Source of the DNA: Candidatus Woesearchaeota archaeon
Lineage (GTDB): Archaea > Nanobdellota > Nanobdellia > Woesearchaeales > UBA9642
Direction of reading: 5' to 3'
Assembly: GCA_013330595.1 (NCBI GenBank)
Contig: DUIB01000063.1
Location: 1 to 51,204 of the forward strand
Length of the DNA stretch: 51,204 nucleotides
Shown: piece by piece, positions 19,842-30,054 of the stretch
Layout of the letters: every line of letters starts with the position of its first letter
Position numbering within the stretch: the stretch's first letter is position 1
The notes under the pieces: generated by a model
Seen by the model: only the letters and a program-made list of their open reading frames with translations
What the model was told of the DNA's origin: nothing
Database searches by the model: none
Translations under genes and position numbers: made by a program

Positions 19842-20321
19842 GTGAAAAACCGTCTAGTAGGGATAATCATAGTTATTTTTGCAGCTTTGATGGGATTCAT
19901 GATTTGGCTGTTCAATAAGGCATTAAGCGAGATAGTCAATGTATCATGCAGTCATGGCCCTACATGCCCTATGTGGGAATCAATAAGGTTTCAAACTAAT
20001 CTAAGCATAGGGATAATGACTGCTGTTGCATTGCTTGGACTATATTTTATGTTCTTTGCAAAAGATGAATCAGCCAAGGAATTGAAACCGAAGAAAATTG
20101 AGAAGAAAGATTATTCAGCAGTATTAAAGGAATTAAGTGATGAAGAACGACATGTCGTACATAAATTGATAGATGCTCAAGGATCATTATTCCAATCAGA
20201 TCTAGTAGATGAGAAACACACTAAAGTCAAGGTGACGAGAATTCTTGACAGGCTAGAAGGCAAAGGCCTGATCGAGCGCAAAAGGCGTGGAATGACTAAT
20301 GTCGTGCTGTTGAAGCATTGA
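19842..20321 (+). CDS. Membrane-anchored winged-helix regulator
   Basis: Two N-terminal TM segments then MarR-like wHTH (VTRILDRLEGKGLIERKRRGMTNVVLL). Confidence 0.75.
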   Translation: MKNRLVGIIIVIFAALMGFMIWLFNKALSEIVNVSCSHGPTCPMWESIRFQTNLSIGIMTAVALLGLYFMFFAKDESAKELKPKKIEKKDYSAVLKELSDEERHVVHKLIDAQGSLFQSDLVDEKHTKVKVTRILDRLEGKGLIERKRRGMTNVVLLKH

Positions 20322-20373
20322 TTCTAAAATTAACAGACAAGAATTATTTAAGATTTTTTGTTAATACTGAAAT

Positions 20374-21210
20374 TTATCTCTTCAGTTTTTTCACATCCTT
20401 GTTTTTAGGAAGAAAGTTCTCATCAGTGACTATGCTCTTTCCGGTTTTTTCTTCTAATTCTGTTCGCGCATTCTTTGCAATATTGCCGCCTTTCTTGCTT
20501 GCCACTTTATTTTCATTCATTCCTTCAGCATTCATTGTCTCGGCAATCTGCCTTGTTGATAATTCAGCTAATGCAGTAAAGATTAATTCTGCTTCAGTCA
20601 TGTGATCCCTGAGATTTTGAGATTTTAATTCCTTCAGCTTTTTATGGTCTTTAACACTTAGTCCTGTCCATTCCTGATGGATGATGCTGGTCAGTATGGC
20701 ATATTCCTCTTCTTTTGTTATTTGATGATCTTTCCAATAATCTGTGAGCTTGTTTCTTGTTTCCTGGCCCATCATTCTCTGCCGGATCCATTTATTACTT
20801 CTTCCAAGTTTCTGCCAATTCTCTCTAGCACGATTCAATGATAAAGAAGGATCTGCAATCTCCTTAATACGCTCATAACCAACTTTAGCTAGCCATAACT
20901 TAATAGGTTCAGCTTTTGGAGAAGGCACTGACTGGATGATACGCAATAATACTTCTGGATTAGCAACATCTGTCAAATAGCTCTTACCATCTGAAGCCGG
21001 TAACTTCAGTTGGTCACATTTTGTGACCACCTCACTTCCCTCTTCCTTTAAGCGATTTTTGAGAGTTGTCCAATAACTTTGAGCACGCCCGTGGTCTTTC
21101 TGCTGTATCAATACTGCAATAATATCCACAACTGAAAAATACCATGTTTCGGTCCTTTCATCATAATGCCTTCGTATCTTAAAATTCTCAAATAATGCCA
21201 GGTCAGTCAT
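20374..21210 (-). CDS. BRO-N / DinD-like protein
   Basis: RRHYDERTETWYFSVVDIIAVL...SVPSPKAEPIKLWLAKVGYERIKE and C-terminal KKGGNIAKNARTELEEKTGKSIVT. Confidence 0.85.
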   Translation of the reverse strand: MTDLALFENFKIRRHYDERTETWYFSVVDIIAVLIQQKDHGRAQSYWTTLKNRLKEEGSEVVTKCDQLKLPASDGKSYLTDVANPEVLLRIIQSVPSPKAEPIKLWLAKVGYERIKEIADPSLSLNRARENWQKLGRSNKWIRQRMMGQETRNKLTDYWKDHQITKEEEYAILTSIIHQEWTGLSVKDHKKLKELKSQNLRDHMTEAELIFTALAELSTRQIAETMNAEGMNENKVASKKGGNIAKNARTELEEKTGKSIVTDENFLPKNKDVKKLKR

Positions 21211-21304
21211 TTTAACACCCCTTGAGCAGATAATATGATCATCGAAGAAACACTAATCTATTCATAAATCTTACGCGAGCATGTCTAGTGAAGTGATTAG
21301 AAAG

Positions 21305-21395
21305 TCTGGGCGGGGCTATTGCTGTCTGGGTGATCTGCGTGGGTCGATTTCCACTGCAAGACACTTCCTTATTTTTCACACGATATCACACCATT
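21305..21395. repeat. ~90-bp direct repeat, copy 1
   Basis: TCTGGGCGGGGCTATTGCTGTCTGGGTGATC...CACACGATATCACACCATT shared with 27732-27821. Confidence 0.92.
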
Positions 21396-21518
21396 TGAGA
21401 TATATTATATCAAATATTTTTGATTTTGGGAGAGATAAATGTATTAATATTTTTAATAATATTTTTCGACTTTTGAACCGTAAACTTTATTAATCAGTGA
21501 CTATTGCTAGATAGTAAC

Positions 21519-22421
21519 ATGAAAGTTGCGCTTATTAAGGATAATTCAGCACCTTTTGATACAAGAAATTGGCACGATATTTACGCAGAGCACTTTCGTG
21601 ATATGGGTGTATCTACAGTTTTTCTAGATCCAAACAAAAGTTCTTTCATTGATGATGCTGTAAGCACTGCTTGCGGTGCATATTTATGGAGGGTATGGCA
21701 TGTCCCGCAGGATCGTATAGATGCAACAAGAAAAATACGTTTCTTGGAGAAAGAATGCGGTCTTCTTATGTTTCCTACTCATAGGATGTTAGAAGATTAT
21801 GATGATAAAGCAAGCGAATTATTTTTTATGCGCAAACAAAAATATCCAATTCCCGAAACATTTTTTACGCGCTCTAGTGAAGAAGCTAAAGATTATTGTC
21901 AAACATGTGCTTTACCAATAGTATCTAAAGCATATGATGGTGCTTCAGGTGATAATGTTCGTTTGCTTAATAATCGGGATTCATTAATTTCCCATGTAAA
22001 TGATGCATTCAGTCAAACTGGGATAAAAACACATTTTTCAGGAAGCGTTCAACAAGGATATATATTCCTACAAAAATATATTCCTTGTAAAAAAGACATG
22101 AAAATTATAGTAATAGGTGAAGAAGTCGCTTTAAGCTATTGGCGAAAAGGTTTAGAGTGGAAACATAATATAAGCAGTGGTGGAAGTATAGATACTACGC
22201 CTATACCTGAGCAAGCTAAACAATTAGCTGTTCAAATAACAAAAGATCTTAAATATGATTGGTGTGGACTAGATTTTATAGAACATGACAATCGTATATT
22301 TCTTATAGAGTATGGTTCTATGTTTGCCATTACGCCTAGATTTATTCCCATCTTTGGAAGTATAGATGCAGATATGTTACGAAAACAATGCGAATTGGTT
22401 GTTAAGAGGATAAAAAAATGA
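21519..22421 (+). CDS. ATP-grasp family protein
   Basis: LPIVSKAYDGASGDNVRLLNN, GYIFLQKYIPCKKDMKIIVIG, YDWCGLDFIEHDNRIFLIEYG. Confidence 0.82.
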   Translation: MKVALIKDNSAPFDTRNWHDIYAEHFRDMGVSTVFLDPNKSSFIDDAVSTACGAYLWRVWHVPQDRIDATRKIRFLEKECGLLMFPTHRMLEDYDDKASELFFMRKQKYPIPETFFTRSSEEAKDYCQTCALPIVSKAYDGASGDNVRLLNNRDSLISHVNDAFSQTGIKTHFSGSVQQGYIFLQKYIPCKKDMKIIVIGEEVALSYWRKGLEWKHNISSGGSIDTTPIPEQAKQLAVQITKDLKYDWCGLDFIEHDNRIFLIEYGSMFAITPRFIPIFGSIDADMLRKQCELVVKRIKK

Positions 22422-23437
22422 TACGGTATGGCATTATAGGTTATGGTGATGCAGGAATGGTGCATCAAAAAGTTATTTCCAGACTTTCGAATATAGCAGA
22501 ACTAACAGCAATTTATGATATTGATGAGAACAAAAAAGAAATGATCGAAAATAAGTTGAATGGTGTTTTTGCTGTAGATAATATTAATCAATTATTAAAG
22601 TATGTAGATGCAGTGTCTATATGCACCCCGCATAATACACACTATAAACTAGCAGAGGAATTACTATTGAATGGGAAAGATGTTCTAATAGAGAAACCTG
22701 TTGCTATAAAATTAGATGATGCGCAAAAATTGGCGTATATTGCACAACAAGAAAACCGTGTGACAGCCACTATATTTCAACATAGGTATGAACCAGTAAA
22801 TGTTTGGATTAAAGAGCATTTGGACTTAGGAAAATTAGGAGACCTATTAAGTATCTCTGTCCAGATTAAATGGTCCAAACATTCAAATTATTATGATTCT
22901 TGGAAAGGAAAATTAGATGAAGCAGGAGGAGGAGTTCTAATTAATCAAGCAATTCATTTTATAGATTTAGCTAATTGGTTCGGAGATGGCATAAAAGAAG
23001 TATATACAAATAATATTCAGCACAGATCTATAGAAGTTGAAGATAACGCCATAGTTTCTCTAAAATTTAAATCTGATGCTATAGGATTAATAGATGCATC
23101 AACCTCTGCCCAGAAACATATTGGGACCACAGTAGAAATTGTTGGTACAAAAGACACCATAAAAACTTATGAAGGAAGAATACTTGCTTGGACATCAAAA
23201 TCCGATAATGATATAGTTAATATGAATGCGCACATAGCTAGTATAGATGCTGAAACATGGGGTAAAAAATATTTTGGTCATGGACATATATATCAAATAG
23301 AAGAATTTGTTAAAAGATGTATAGATAGAATGCCCCCACAGATAGGAGTCTTAGAAGGTGCCAAAACTCTTGCAGTAGTATTAAGCATGTATGAAAGTAT
23401 GCGATTGAAACAACCAGTCAAGGTGAACTATCTATGA
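22418..23437 (+). CDS. Gfo/Idh/MocA-family oxidoreductase
   Basis: GIIGYGDAGMVH; AVSICTPHNTHYKLAEELLLNGKDVLIEKPVA. Confidence 0.93.
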   Translation: MIRYGIIGYGDAGMVHQKVISRLSNIAELTAIYDIDENKKEMIENKLNGVFAVDNINQLLKYVDAVSICTPHNTHYKLAEELLLNGKDVLIEKPVAIKLDDAQKLAYIAQQENRVTATIFQHRYEPVNVWIKEHLDLGKLGDLLSISVQIKWSKHSNYYDSWKGKLDEAGGGVLINQAIHFIDLANWFGDGIKEVYTNNIQHRSIEVEDNAIVSLKFKSDAIGLIDASTSAQKHIGTTVEIVGTKDTIKTYEGRILAWTSKSDNDIVNMNAHIASIDAETWGKKYFGHGHIYQIEEFVKRCIDRMPPQIGVLEGAKTLAVVLSMYESMRLKQPVKVNYL

Positions 23438-24534
23438 AAATAGAACCATACCAAAAGGATGCTCTAATAAAATATATTAATCAAGAAGGATCTTGCTCAT
23501 CACCAAGCTGTGAAGGAGCAATCGCAACTTTTGAAAAAAGTATTGCAGAATATTTTAAAAGAAAATATGTTTTACTAACAGTAAATGGAACAAGCGCTCT
23601 TATGTTAGCATATTTATCTACAGGAGTGTCTCGCAACACGCCTGTGATAGTACCACAATATGCGCACTATGCCGCAATTCATCCTCTTAAAAATATAACT
23701 GATAAAATAATTCCTATTCCTGTTGACTCAGAGACACTAGAAATGAATATAGAATTAGTGGGAAAGGCTTTCAAAAAACTTCATAATGCCCCTAAACCAG
23801 CTCTTCTTAATGTAGTAATGACAGGATTCTGTACGAACAGCACAAATCTAAGAAAACTTTGTGATACATATGATGCAATATATATAGAGGATTGCAGTAG
23901 GGCATATCTTTGTAACGATGATGGAATATTAGGTACTAAAGGCGATGTTAGTTGTTTCTCAATGCAGGGTAGCAAAGCACTTTGTGCTGGTGAAGGCGGA
24001 TTATTCTTAACAGATAATCAAAGCAATTATGAACATGCTGTTCAACTAGCCTTTCCTGGTAGAACAAAACACACAGGAACAATAAATGAGAATACTTTTG
24101 AATCATCTATATACCCTTTTAAGCTTAGACCTAGTCCTATAATTGCTGTCATTGCGCATTCGCAATTACCTTATCTTGAGGAACGTGTAAATAATTCAAG
24201 AAAAAATCTAAAATTGCTTGCAGACGCCCTTGAAGAGAATATGGATTTAAATGTAATTCATAAGGAATCTATACATAAAAAAGGAGGATGGAAAGATGCA
24301 TGCATAAAATGTCAAGATGCCGAATATGCAACACATTTTGTGTCAATACTTAAAAATATTGGTGTGCAAGCTAGATTAGAGTTCTCCGATGCTTTTGTAG
24401 ATATAGATGATTATTCTATCTATTCTAATTTGGTTTTATTAGAAGGATTTAGTGGCTACAAAAAAGCAGATGAAAATCATATTAACCAAATAAATAAAAT
24501 AGCTACAGCTGCAAAAATGTTAAAAGGAAAATAA
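23434..24534 (+). CDS. DegT/DnrJ/EryC1/StrS-family aminotransferase
   Basis: VLLTVNGTSALMLAY; VSCFSMQGSKALCAGEGGLFLT (PLP-lysine region). Confidence 0.92.
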   Translation: MKIEPYQKDALIKYINQEGSCSSPSCEGAIATFEKSIAEYFKRKYVLLTVNGTSALMLAYLSTGVSRNTPVIVPQYAHYAAIHPLKNITDKIIPIPVDSETLEMNIELVGKAFKKLHNAPKPALLNVVMTGFCTNSTNLRKLCDTYDAIYIEDCSRAYLCNDDGILGTKGDVSCFSMQGSKALCAGEGGLFLTDNQSNYEHAVQLAFPGRTKHTGTINENTFESSIYPFKLRPSPIIAVIAHSQLPYLEERVNNSRKNLKLLADALEENMDLNVIHKESIHKKGGWKDACIKCQDAEYATHFVSILKNIGVQARLEFSDAFVDIDDYSIYSNLVLLEGFSGYKKADENHINQINKIATAAKMLKGK

Positions 24535-24535
24535 A

Positions 24536-25915
24536 ATGAATGGATCTCAAGAAATACTAATATTATCATTAGGTCCCGTCTTTAGGAATTATGTACATGG
24601 GGGATCGCAAAAGATATTGCGAGATGTAGCCGTATATTTAGGAAAATCTAATAATGTAACAATATTGTGTAATCGTAGAAGAGATAATAAAGACACATTT
24701 ATGCTCGGAGAAAATGTAACTGTAAAACCTATACTACAATTTAAAGAAACTTTTCCCGAAGCATATAATGCACCACCATATAAACTTGCATTCTCACGCG
24801 AAATAATAAAAAATCATGTTACGAAAAGCGATGTTGTATATATGCATGACGCAGGTATACTATTTCATGATATATTTGATGATGTACCATTAGTGATATC
24901 TCCAAGAGACTTTCTATATCCTGAGACTCTCCTTGGTGTTTTGAATTTTAAAAGAGATAAAATGATTGTGACAACACAATACATGAAGGACTGTGTTCTT
25001 GCATTAACTGATTCAGTATCAAATTTAGAGAATAAAATCGAAGTGATACCTAACGGAGTAAATTCTGAACTTTTTCATTATAAGAATCCATCATCATTAA
25101 GAAACGAATTAGGAATTAAAGACACTGTAACCCTCTTATATCCTCATAGAACTCCAACCAAAGGTTTACCTTTTGCTTTAGAAGTAACGAAAAGACTTAT
25201 ATCTGAAGGCATGAATGTGGCACTTCTTATTCCAAACTATATAGATTCATTAATAAATGAGGATATAAAGAACACATATAAAATTCTAAAGAAAACTATT
25301 ACTGCATGGAATCTTGATTCTTATGTTTTTATACATGATTGGATACCTCAAGAGAGAATGCCTGAATATTATTCTCTAGGAGATGTTACTTTATGTTTAG
25401 GTACTTTTCCTGAATCTTTTGGGAATGTTACACTCGAATCTCTTATGTGCGGCACTCCTGTAGTAGCTTCTAAGGTTGCAGCTCAAAGAGAAGTGATTCC
25501 TGATTCGATGATGCCGAAAGTTGATCCATTTAATGTTGAAGAAATGACAAACCTTACAAAGAAATTTATTGCTAATAAACCTGACTTGCGAGATGTTCGT
25601 CAATATATATTGGATAAATATAATTATGTTAATATGCTTGAAGGATATTCACAAGTATTGAGATCTTTCGGAACAAGAATCAAAAACACTCAATCAGATA
25701 ATTTTTCACATTCTTTTCTTAAAATAGCTCCCTGGTGCTATTTGAAAAATGATGGTATTTATAATGATTATACAGAAAATACTGCTTATCCTGATATAGC
25801 TGTTGCATTTGCAAATGGAGATCGCGTATCCTATAACTCGTTAAAAGATTTAGTAAATCCAAAAAGAATATCTGATGCATTATTAGAAGGATTTATTAGA
25901 GGATCAAATGCTTGA
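24536..25915 (+). CDS. Glycosyltransferase, GT4-like
   Basis: VIPNGVNSELF; FPESFGNVTLESLMCGTPVVASKV. Confidence 0.9.
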   Translation: MNGSQEILILSLGPVFRNYVHGGSQKILRDVAVYLGKSNNVTILCNRRRDNKDTFMLGENVTVKPILQFKETFPEAYNAPPYKLAFSREIIKNHVTKSDVVYMHDAGILFHDIFDDVPLVISPRDFLYPETLLGVLNFKRDKMIVTTQYMKDCVLALTDSVSNLENKIEVIPNGVNSELFHYKNPSSLRNELGIKDTVTLLYPHRTPTKGLPFALEVTKRLISEGMNVALLIPNYIDSLINEDIKNTYKILKKTITAWNLDSYVFIHDWIPQERMPEYYSLGDVTLCLGTFPESFGNVTLESLMCGTPVVASKVAAQREVIPDSMMPKVDPFNVEEMTNLTKKFIANKPDLRDVRQYILDKYNYVNMLEGYSQVLRSFGTRIKNTQSDNFSHSFLKIAPWCYLKNDGIYNDYTENTAYPDIAVAFANGDRVSYNSLKDLVNPKRISDALLEGFIRGSNA

Positions 25916-26912
25916 AGACTTATGTATACATATAGGAAATCGAAACGGACTAAAGACTTTAACATCTAACAAGTCAAGATTATATTACCTATTTTCATCA
26001 CTCATTAAACATGTTCCAAATATAAATCATGCAGAAGTATTATTTTCTGATAATGAATCAGAAGATGATTCCTGCAATTTTTTCAAAAAATTAGGAATAG
26101 GAACAATTGTAAATCGTCCAATTATAAGAGTTGAACCTAAATGGTTACAAACAACACTAAATAATCAACTAAACATATCCGATGCAATACAACAGACAAA
26201 CAAAAAGTTTTTTTGGAATATTGAAAACGATAGCTACTTTTTTCGCTCAGAATTTATACAGCAAGCATTAGATGTACTATCAACTCGAGAAGACATTGTA
26301 ATTGTGAACCTTAGATACTGGATATCATTAGATAAAAAAGATTGGATAGGAATCCCAAAAAATCTTTCTAGGTATGATGCCTGTTCGAAAACTCCATCAG
26401 GTACTACGTTTTATGAACTTGAAAGACGAGATTGTGATGTTTTATGGATTGATGTAACGAACGATATTTCACAAGATTTTTGTTTTGATGATAAATATGA
26501 TCCTATGCATTGTGTGTTGTCTGACGAACTTAAAGTTGGTAATATAAGAAATACTCCTGATGGTAAATATCAACGATTACTTAACGAGCATTGGAACACA
26601 TATGCTAGTCATGGATATATCGCACGTACAGATACGCTACGTTTTATTATTGAACGATATCAACCATTATCAGAGCGGAATATGTCTATGATGGTTCGTA
26701 AGCATTTCAAGGCAGCTAAGTTAGAGATGGATGCCTTTTTTTCATTCGGTTGGAATAAACGAGTTCAGAATGTTAATGAAAAAGATATAGAAAAAATGAT
26801 TTTATATTGTGAAAATACCCCTTGTTCATCAATGAAAGAAATCGGAACATTTATTAATTCATCGAATGTAACAATTTATAATGAAAGTCAATCGCGTGTA
26901 TCAATACTCTGA
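25908..26912 (+). CDS. Putative glycosyltransferase or hypothetical
   Basis: Operon context; KKFFWNIENDSYFF suggests a GT-A-like acidic motif, weak. Confidence 0.45.
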   Translation: MLEDLCIHIGNRNGLKTLTSNKSRLYYLFSSLIKHVPNINHAEVLFSDNESEDDSCNFFKKLGIGTIVNRPIIRVEPKWLQTTLNNQLNISDAIQQTNKKFFWNIENDSYFFRSEFIQQALDVLSTREDIVIVNLRYWISLDKKDWIGIPKNLSRYDACSKTPSGTTFYELERRDCDVLWIDVTNDISQDFCFDDKYDPMHCVLSDELKVGNIRNTPDGKYQRLLNEHWNTYASHGYIARTDTLRFIIERYQPLSERNMSMMVRKHFKAAKLEMDAFFSFGWNKRVQNVNEKDIEKMILYCENTPCSSMKEIGTFINSSNVTIYNESQSRVSIL

Positions 26913-27612
26913 TGAGTTTACAGGAAAACTGGCATCTTACGATAAAAGGAAGAAGCCTTCTTGGATACAATTCGAATCTGATATAAAAATTCAATTCTTA
27001 AGAGCTGATCATGAGGGTGTTCAATACTGGTATAGAAGATATTTTCAAGATTATTTCTTAATTTTGAATGCTACACCAAATGATTATGCTTCATACTATG
27101 ATGAGATAGCGCACTCTTACGACACAATGGTGCCTCAGAATGTGCAACTTGCAGATTTTATAATCGAAAAAATGCATACTCTCATAGCTAAAAATGCACA
27201 TATTCTTGAATTATCAGCAGGTACAGGTATTCTTTCGAAAAAAATAGTGCCTGAATGGTCTAACCTTACAATTACAGATATATCCCCTAAATGTCTTGAG
27301 ATTGCAAAAACAGAAACTCATTTGTCAGATGAAAATATTATAGTAGCAGATGTTTTGAAATTCAATACAGAAAAGAAATTTGATGCCATAGTTGAGTTAA
27401 TGGGTTTGGATTATTTTTCTGACGATGAGATAGAAAAAATAGCAAATAATGTCTTGTCTAAAATCCATAAAAATGGGGTATTAGTATTTGTTGATAGACA
27501 TCATTATTCTTCTTTCGAAAAAAGATTAAAAGTATTAGAAAAGGGTTTTTTTGATATGGAGACTCCTACAGGTAAATTTCCTTATGCATACATGATCGCA
27601 ATTAAAGAATAA
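26881..27612 (+). CDS. Class I SAM-dependent methyltransferase
   Basis: ILELSAGTGILSKKI; LTITDISPKCLEIAK; FDAIVELMGLDYFSDDE. Confidence 0.87.
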   Translation: MKVNRVYQYSDEFTGKLASYDKRKKPSWIQFESDIKIQFLRADHEGVQYWYRRYFQDYFLILNATPNDYASYYDEIAHSYDTMVPQNVQLADFIIEKMHTLIAKNAHILELSAGTGILSKKIVPEWSNLTITDISPKCLEIAKTETHLSDENIIVADVLKFNTEKKFDAIVELMGLDYFSDDEIEKIANNVLSKIHKNGVLVFVDRHHYSSFEKRLKVLEKGFFDMETPTGKFPYAYMIAIKE

Positions 27613-27731
27613 TATACATTTTTATTAATAACCCTGTTCGGATTCGTATTCCTTTGTGCTTGGGTGTGTCGTAACCCTGCAACTTATTGTTAAAAATCTG
27701 TTTTTCTTCGACGATAGTACGTCGTTCTCGG

Positions 27732-27821
27732 ATTTGGGCAGGGCTATTGCTGTCTGGGTGATCCTGCAGGGTCGATTTCCACTGCGGGACACTTCCTTAT
27801 TTTTCACACGATATCACACCA
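27732..27821. repeat. ~90-bp direct repeat, copy 2
   Basis: GGGCAGGGCTATTGCTGTCTGGGTGATCCTGC...CACACGATATCACACCATT. Confidence 0.92.
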
Positions 27822-28095
27822 TTCTACAGAAAACTACGAAAAAAATATAAATCGACTATTCTTCTCACGTTTTACGATTAAAACCGTTATTTTTCAATCT
27901 AAATGATGTAATTACTGTGGTTTATGAACAATTGCCAGAGCTAATATACAATAAAAGAAACAATCTCCACTCGTAATTGACAAGACCAAGGCAATAGAAA
28001 TCATTGAAGAGATGAAACTTACACGTTTCCAAAAGCTTAAATGAAATAATGAAAAGGTATTTTCGATACTATGCGAAAGAAATAAAACGAATGAC

Positions 28096-29313
28096 GTGAT
28101 AAAGAACAAACCAATACACATATTGATTGCTATATTCTCTACTTTAGTGACAACACTCATTCAGATTCTGATTTCGTTATTGCAAAAAATATTTCTAGGA
28201 ATTATTGACATAGTACTATTATTTTTGTTTTTTTGGAAAATATTGCATTATCCCATAGCAAAAACTATTATTATAGTAATACTGATAGAAACCGTATTAA
28301 TTTTGCTAAGCAACATTAAATTATATATAGAAAGTATCCAAACTGAATATTTTTCTGTGCTAGATGGTTTCAGATTTCAACAAATAATAACACAGAATTC
28401 TAAAGATAAGGAAAGACCGCATACGTCACCAAGAATCACCATAAATAAAGAACAATATATTGTTATAGAGTATGGAGATTATATTAATCCTAATAGAAGT
28501 GAAAATGTTACAGGATTTTTGATTTTGGATCATAAAACAGGTAGAATCATAAGAAATGAAAATGAATTAAAGGATGTTATAAAAGTTTACAAATGTTGGA
28601 GGTACATCTATCTCAATCCATTATTAGGCAAAAAAATAAAACTATCACCGCAGATCATTAAAAGTATGCTTAAATTTCAAAATAATTTTGTGAGTTTGAT
28701 AAATAAAAGAATATCAAATAATTACAAAGAAGTATCAACTATTGAGGATGAAGAGTTAATCAACATGTTGAAAGAACTAGATCAACAAGTAATTCTTCAA
28801 TACCAGTACGTGAAGGAAAAACTAGAAAGGGAATATAAACTACTTAAGGCAATTACTATCATACATAGCAATCCATCTCTAGAATTCTATCAAGAAATAA
28901 TAAATGATATTAATATAGTATCTAAAATGAGTCAAGAAGAAAACAAAATATGGCAAGAAAGACAAAAAACTTGGAGAAAATTATATAAATACGAAAAAAT
29001 AAAAATAGAAAAATTACCAGAACCGAACTATAAATCAATAAGTTTAGGAATAATTGGAGATTTAATAAACTATTTCTTATTTAAAAAAGAAGAATACCCT
29101 ATAAGTAAAGATACCATGATAGAACTAACAATGGAAGGAAGTAAAAAAACAAAAAAAGAATTAATGAAATTATTAAACAAATATGTGACATATCATTTTT
29201 TTGGCATAAAGGCTATTGAAAAAAATATTGAATTAAATAACGAACTTAAAAAAATAAGAGACACATATAACCAAATCTGGAGTTATAATGATATATCAAA
29301 TGTGCGAAATTAA
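28096..29313 (+). CDS. Hypothetical membrane-anchored protein
   Basis: 405 aa with N-terminal TM segments. Confidence 0.5.
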   Translation: MIKNKPIHILIAIFSTLVTTLIQILISLLQKIFLGIIDIVLLFLFFWKILHYPIAKTIIIVILIETVLILLSNIKLYIESIQTEYFSVLDGFRFQQIITQNSKDKERPHTSPRITINKEQYIVIEYGDYINPNRSENVTGFLILDHKTGRIIRNENELKDVIKVYKCWRYIYLNPLLGKKIKLSPQIIKSMLKFQNNFVSLINKRISNNYKEVSTIEDEELINMLKELDQQVILQYQYVKEKLEREYKLLKAITIIHSNPSLEFYQEIINDINIVSKMSQEENKIWQERQKTWRKLYKYEKIKIEKLPEPNYKSISLGIIGDLINYFLFKKEEYPISKDTMIELTMEGSKKTKKELMKLLNKYVTYHFFGIKAIEKNIELNNELKKIRDTYNQIWSYNDISNVRN

Positions 29314-29548
29314 TAAGATATATCTAATTATAGTGTATTATTTTACAAAAGAGCATAAATTCTAGTCCAGTATTAACTCCGATGTTACTAAAGTAAGTTC
29401 CAAAGTTAGCCAATCCCTCCATACAAATTTATCGACTAGAACCACAACCTTTTAAGTTTTCATTCTAGAGATCTGACACTATTAAGCACAATGAAGTCAA
29501 AAAAATTTGGATATTAATGAATTTATATTTTAATATTCTGGAATAAAA

Positions 29549-29606
29549 CTTGGACAGGACTATTACTACTTGTGTGATCCTGTGGCTTCGATTTTTCTAC
29601 CAAGAC
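29549..29606. repeat. Degenerate copy 3 of the 21305/27732 repeat
   Basis: TTGGACAGGACTATTACTACTTGTGTGATCCTGTGGCTTCGATTTTTCTACCAAGAC aligns to the left half of copies 1 and 2. Confidence 0.65.
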
Positions 29607-29935
29607 TGTGGTGCAGATAATAATGTATAAATCCAGTATATAATTAATGACAGTATTATGGTTGTTAATAACAATCCTAGCCACCAATTAAATATTTTTT
29701 TGTACATCTCATTTCTATCCTCAATATCATATGTAGTTCGGTGTGTTTCTTCAAGTTTGTTTGAGGCTAAATCGTGTAATGTCCAACATGCTAGCGATAT
29801 AAATAATATTATTAAACTATCAACCAAGAATATGGTTTTGTTATACCCTATTATTTTTCCTGTTATAGCTAGAAGAAATATAATGAATGATAAACCTGTT
29901 GTGGCAGTGTATGCTGTTTTATAGCTAACGTTCAT
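29597..29935 (-). CDS. Small hypothetical membrane protein
   Basis: 112 aa with three to four TM segments. Confidence 0.5.
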   Translation of the reverse strand: MNVSYKTAYTATTGLSFIIFLLAITGKIIGYNKTIFLVDSLIILFISLACWTLHDLASNKLEETHRTTYDIEDRNEMYKKIFNWWLGLLLTTIILSLIIYWIYTLLSAPQSW

Positions 29936-30054
29936 ATTGTGTATAGCAAGAGGTATTTTATAAAGGTATATTTTTTAGGTAGTCTTTTTATATTTCTTTT
30001 TGGTAATACGTTTTCCGAGTTTTCTATATTAATGCTGGTAACCTTTATTTTTTT

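Noticed and set aside
27625-27850. ORFs 27625-27807 (-) and 27656-27850 (+)
   Set aside because: Created by the ~90-bp direct repeat; the copy at 21305 does not preserve the same frame.
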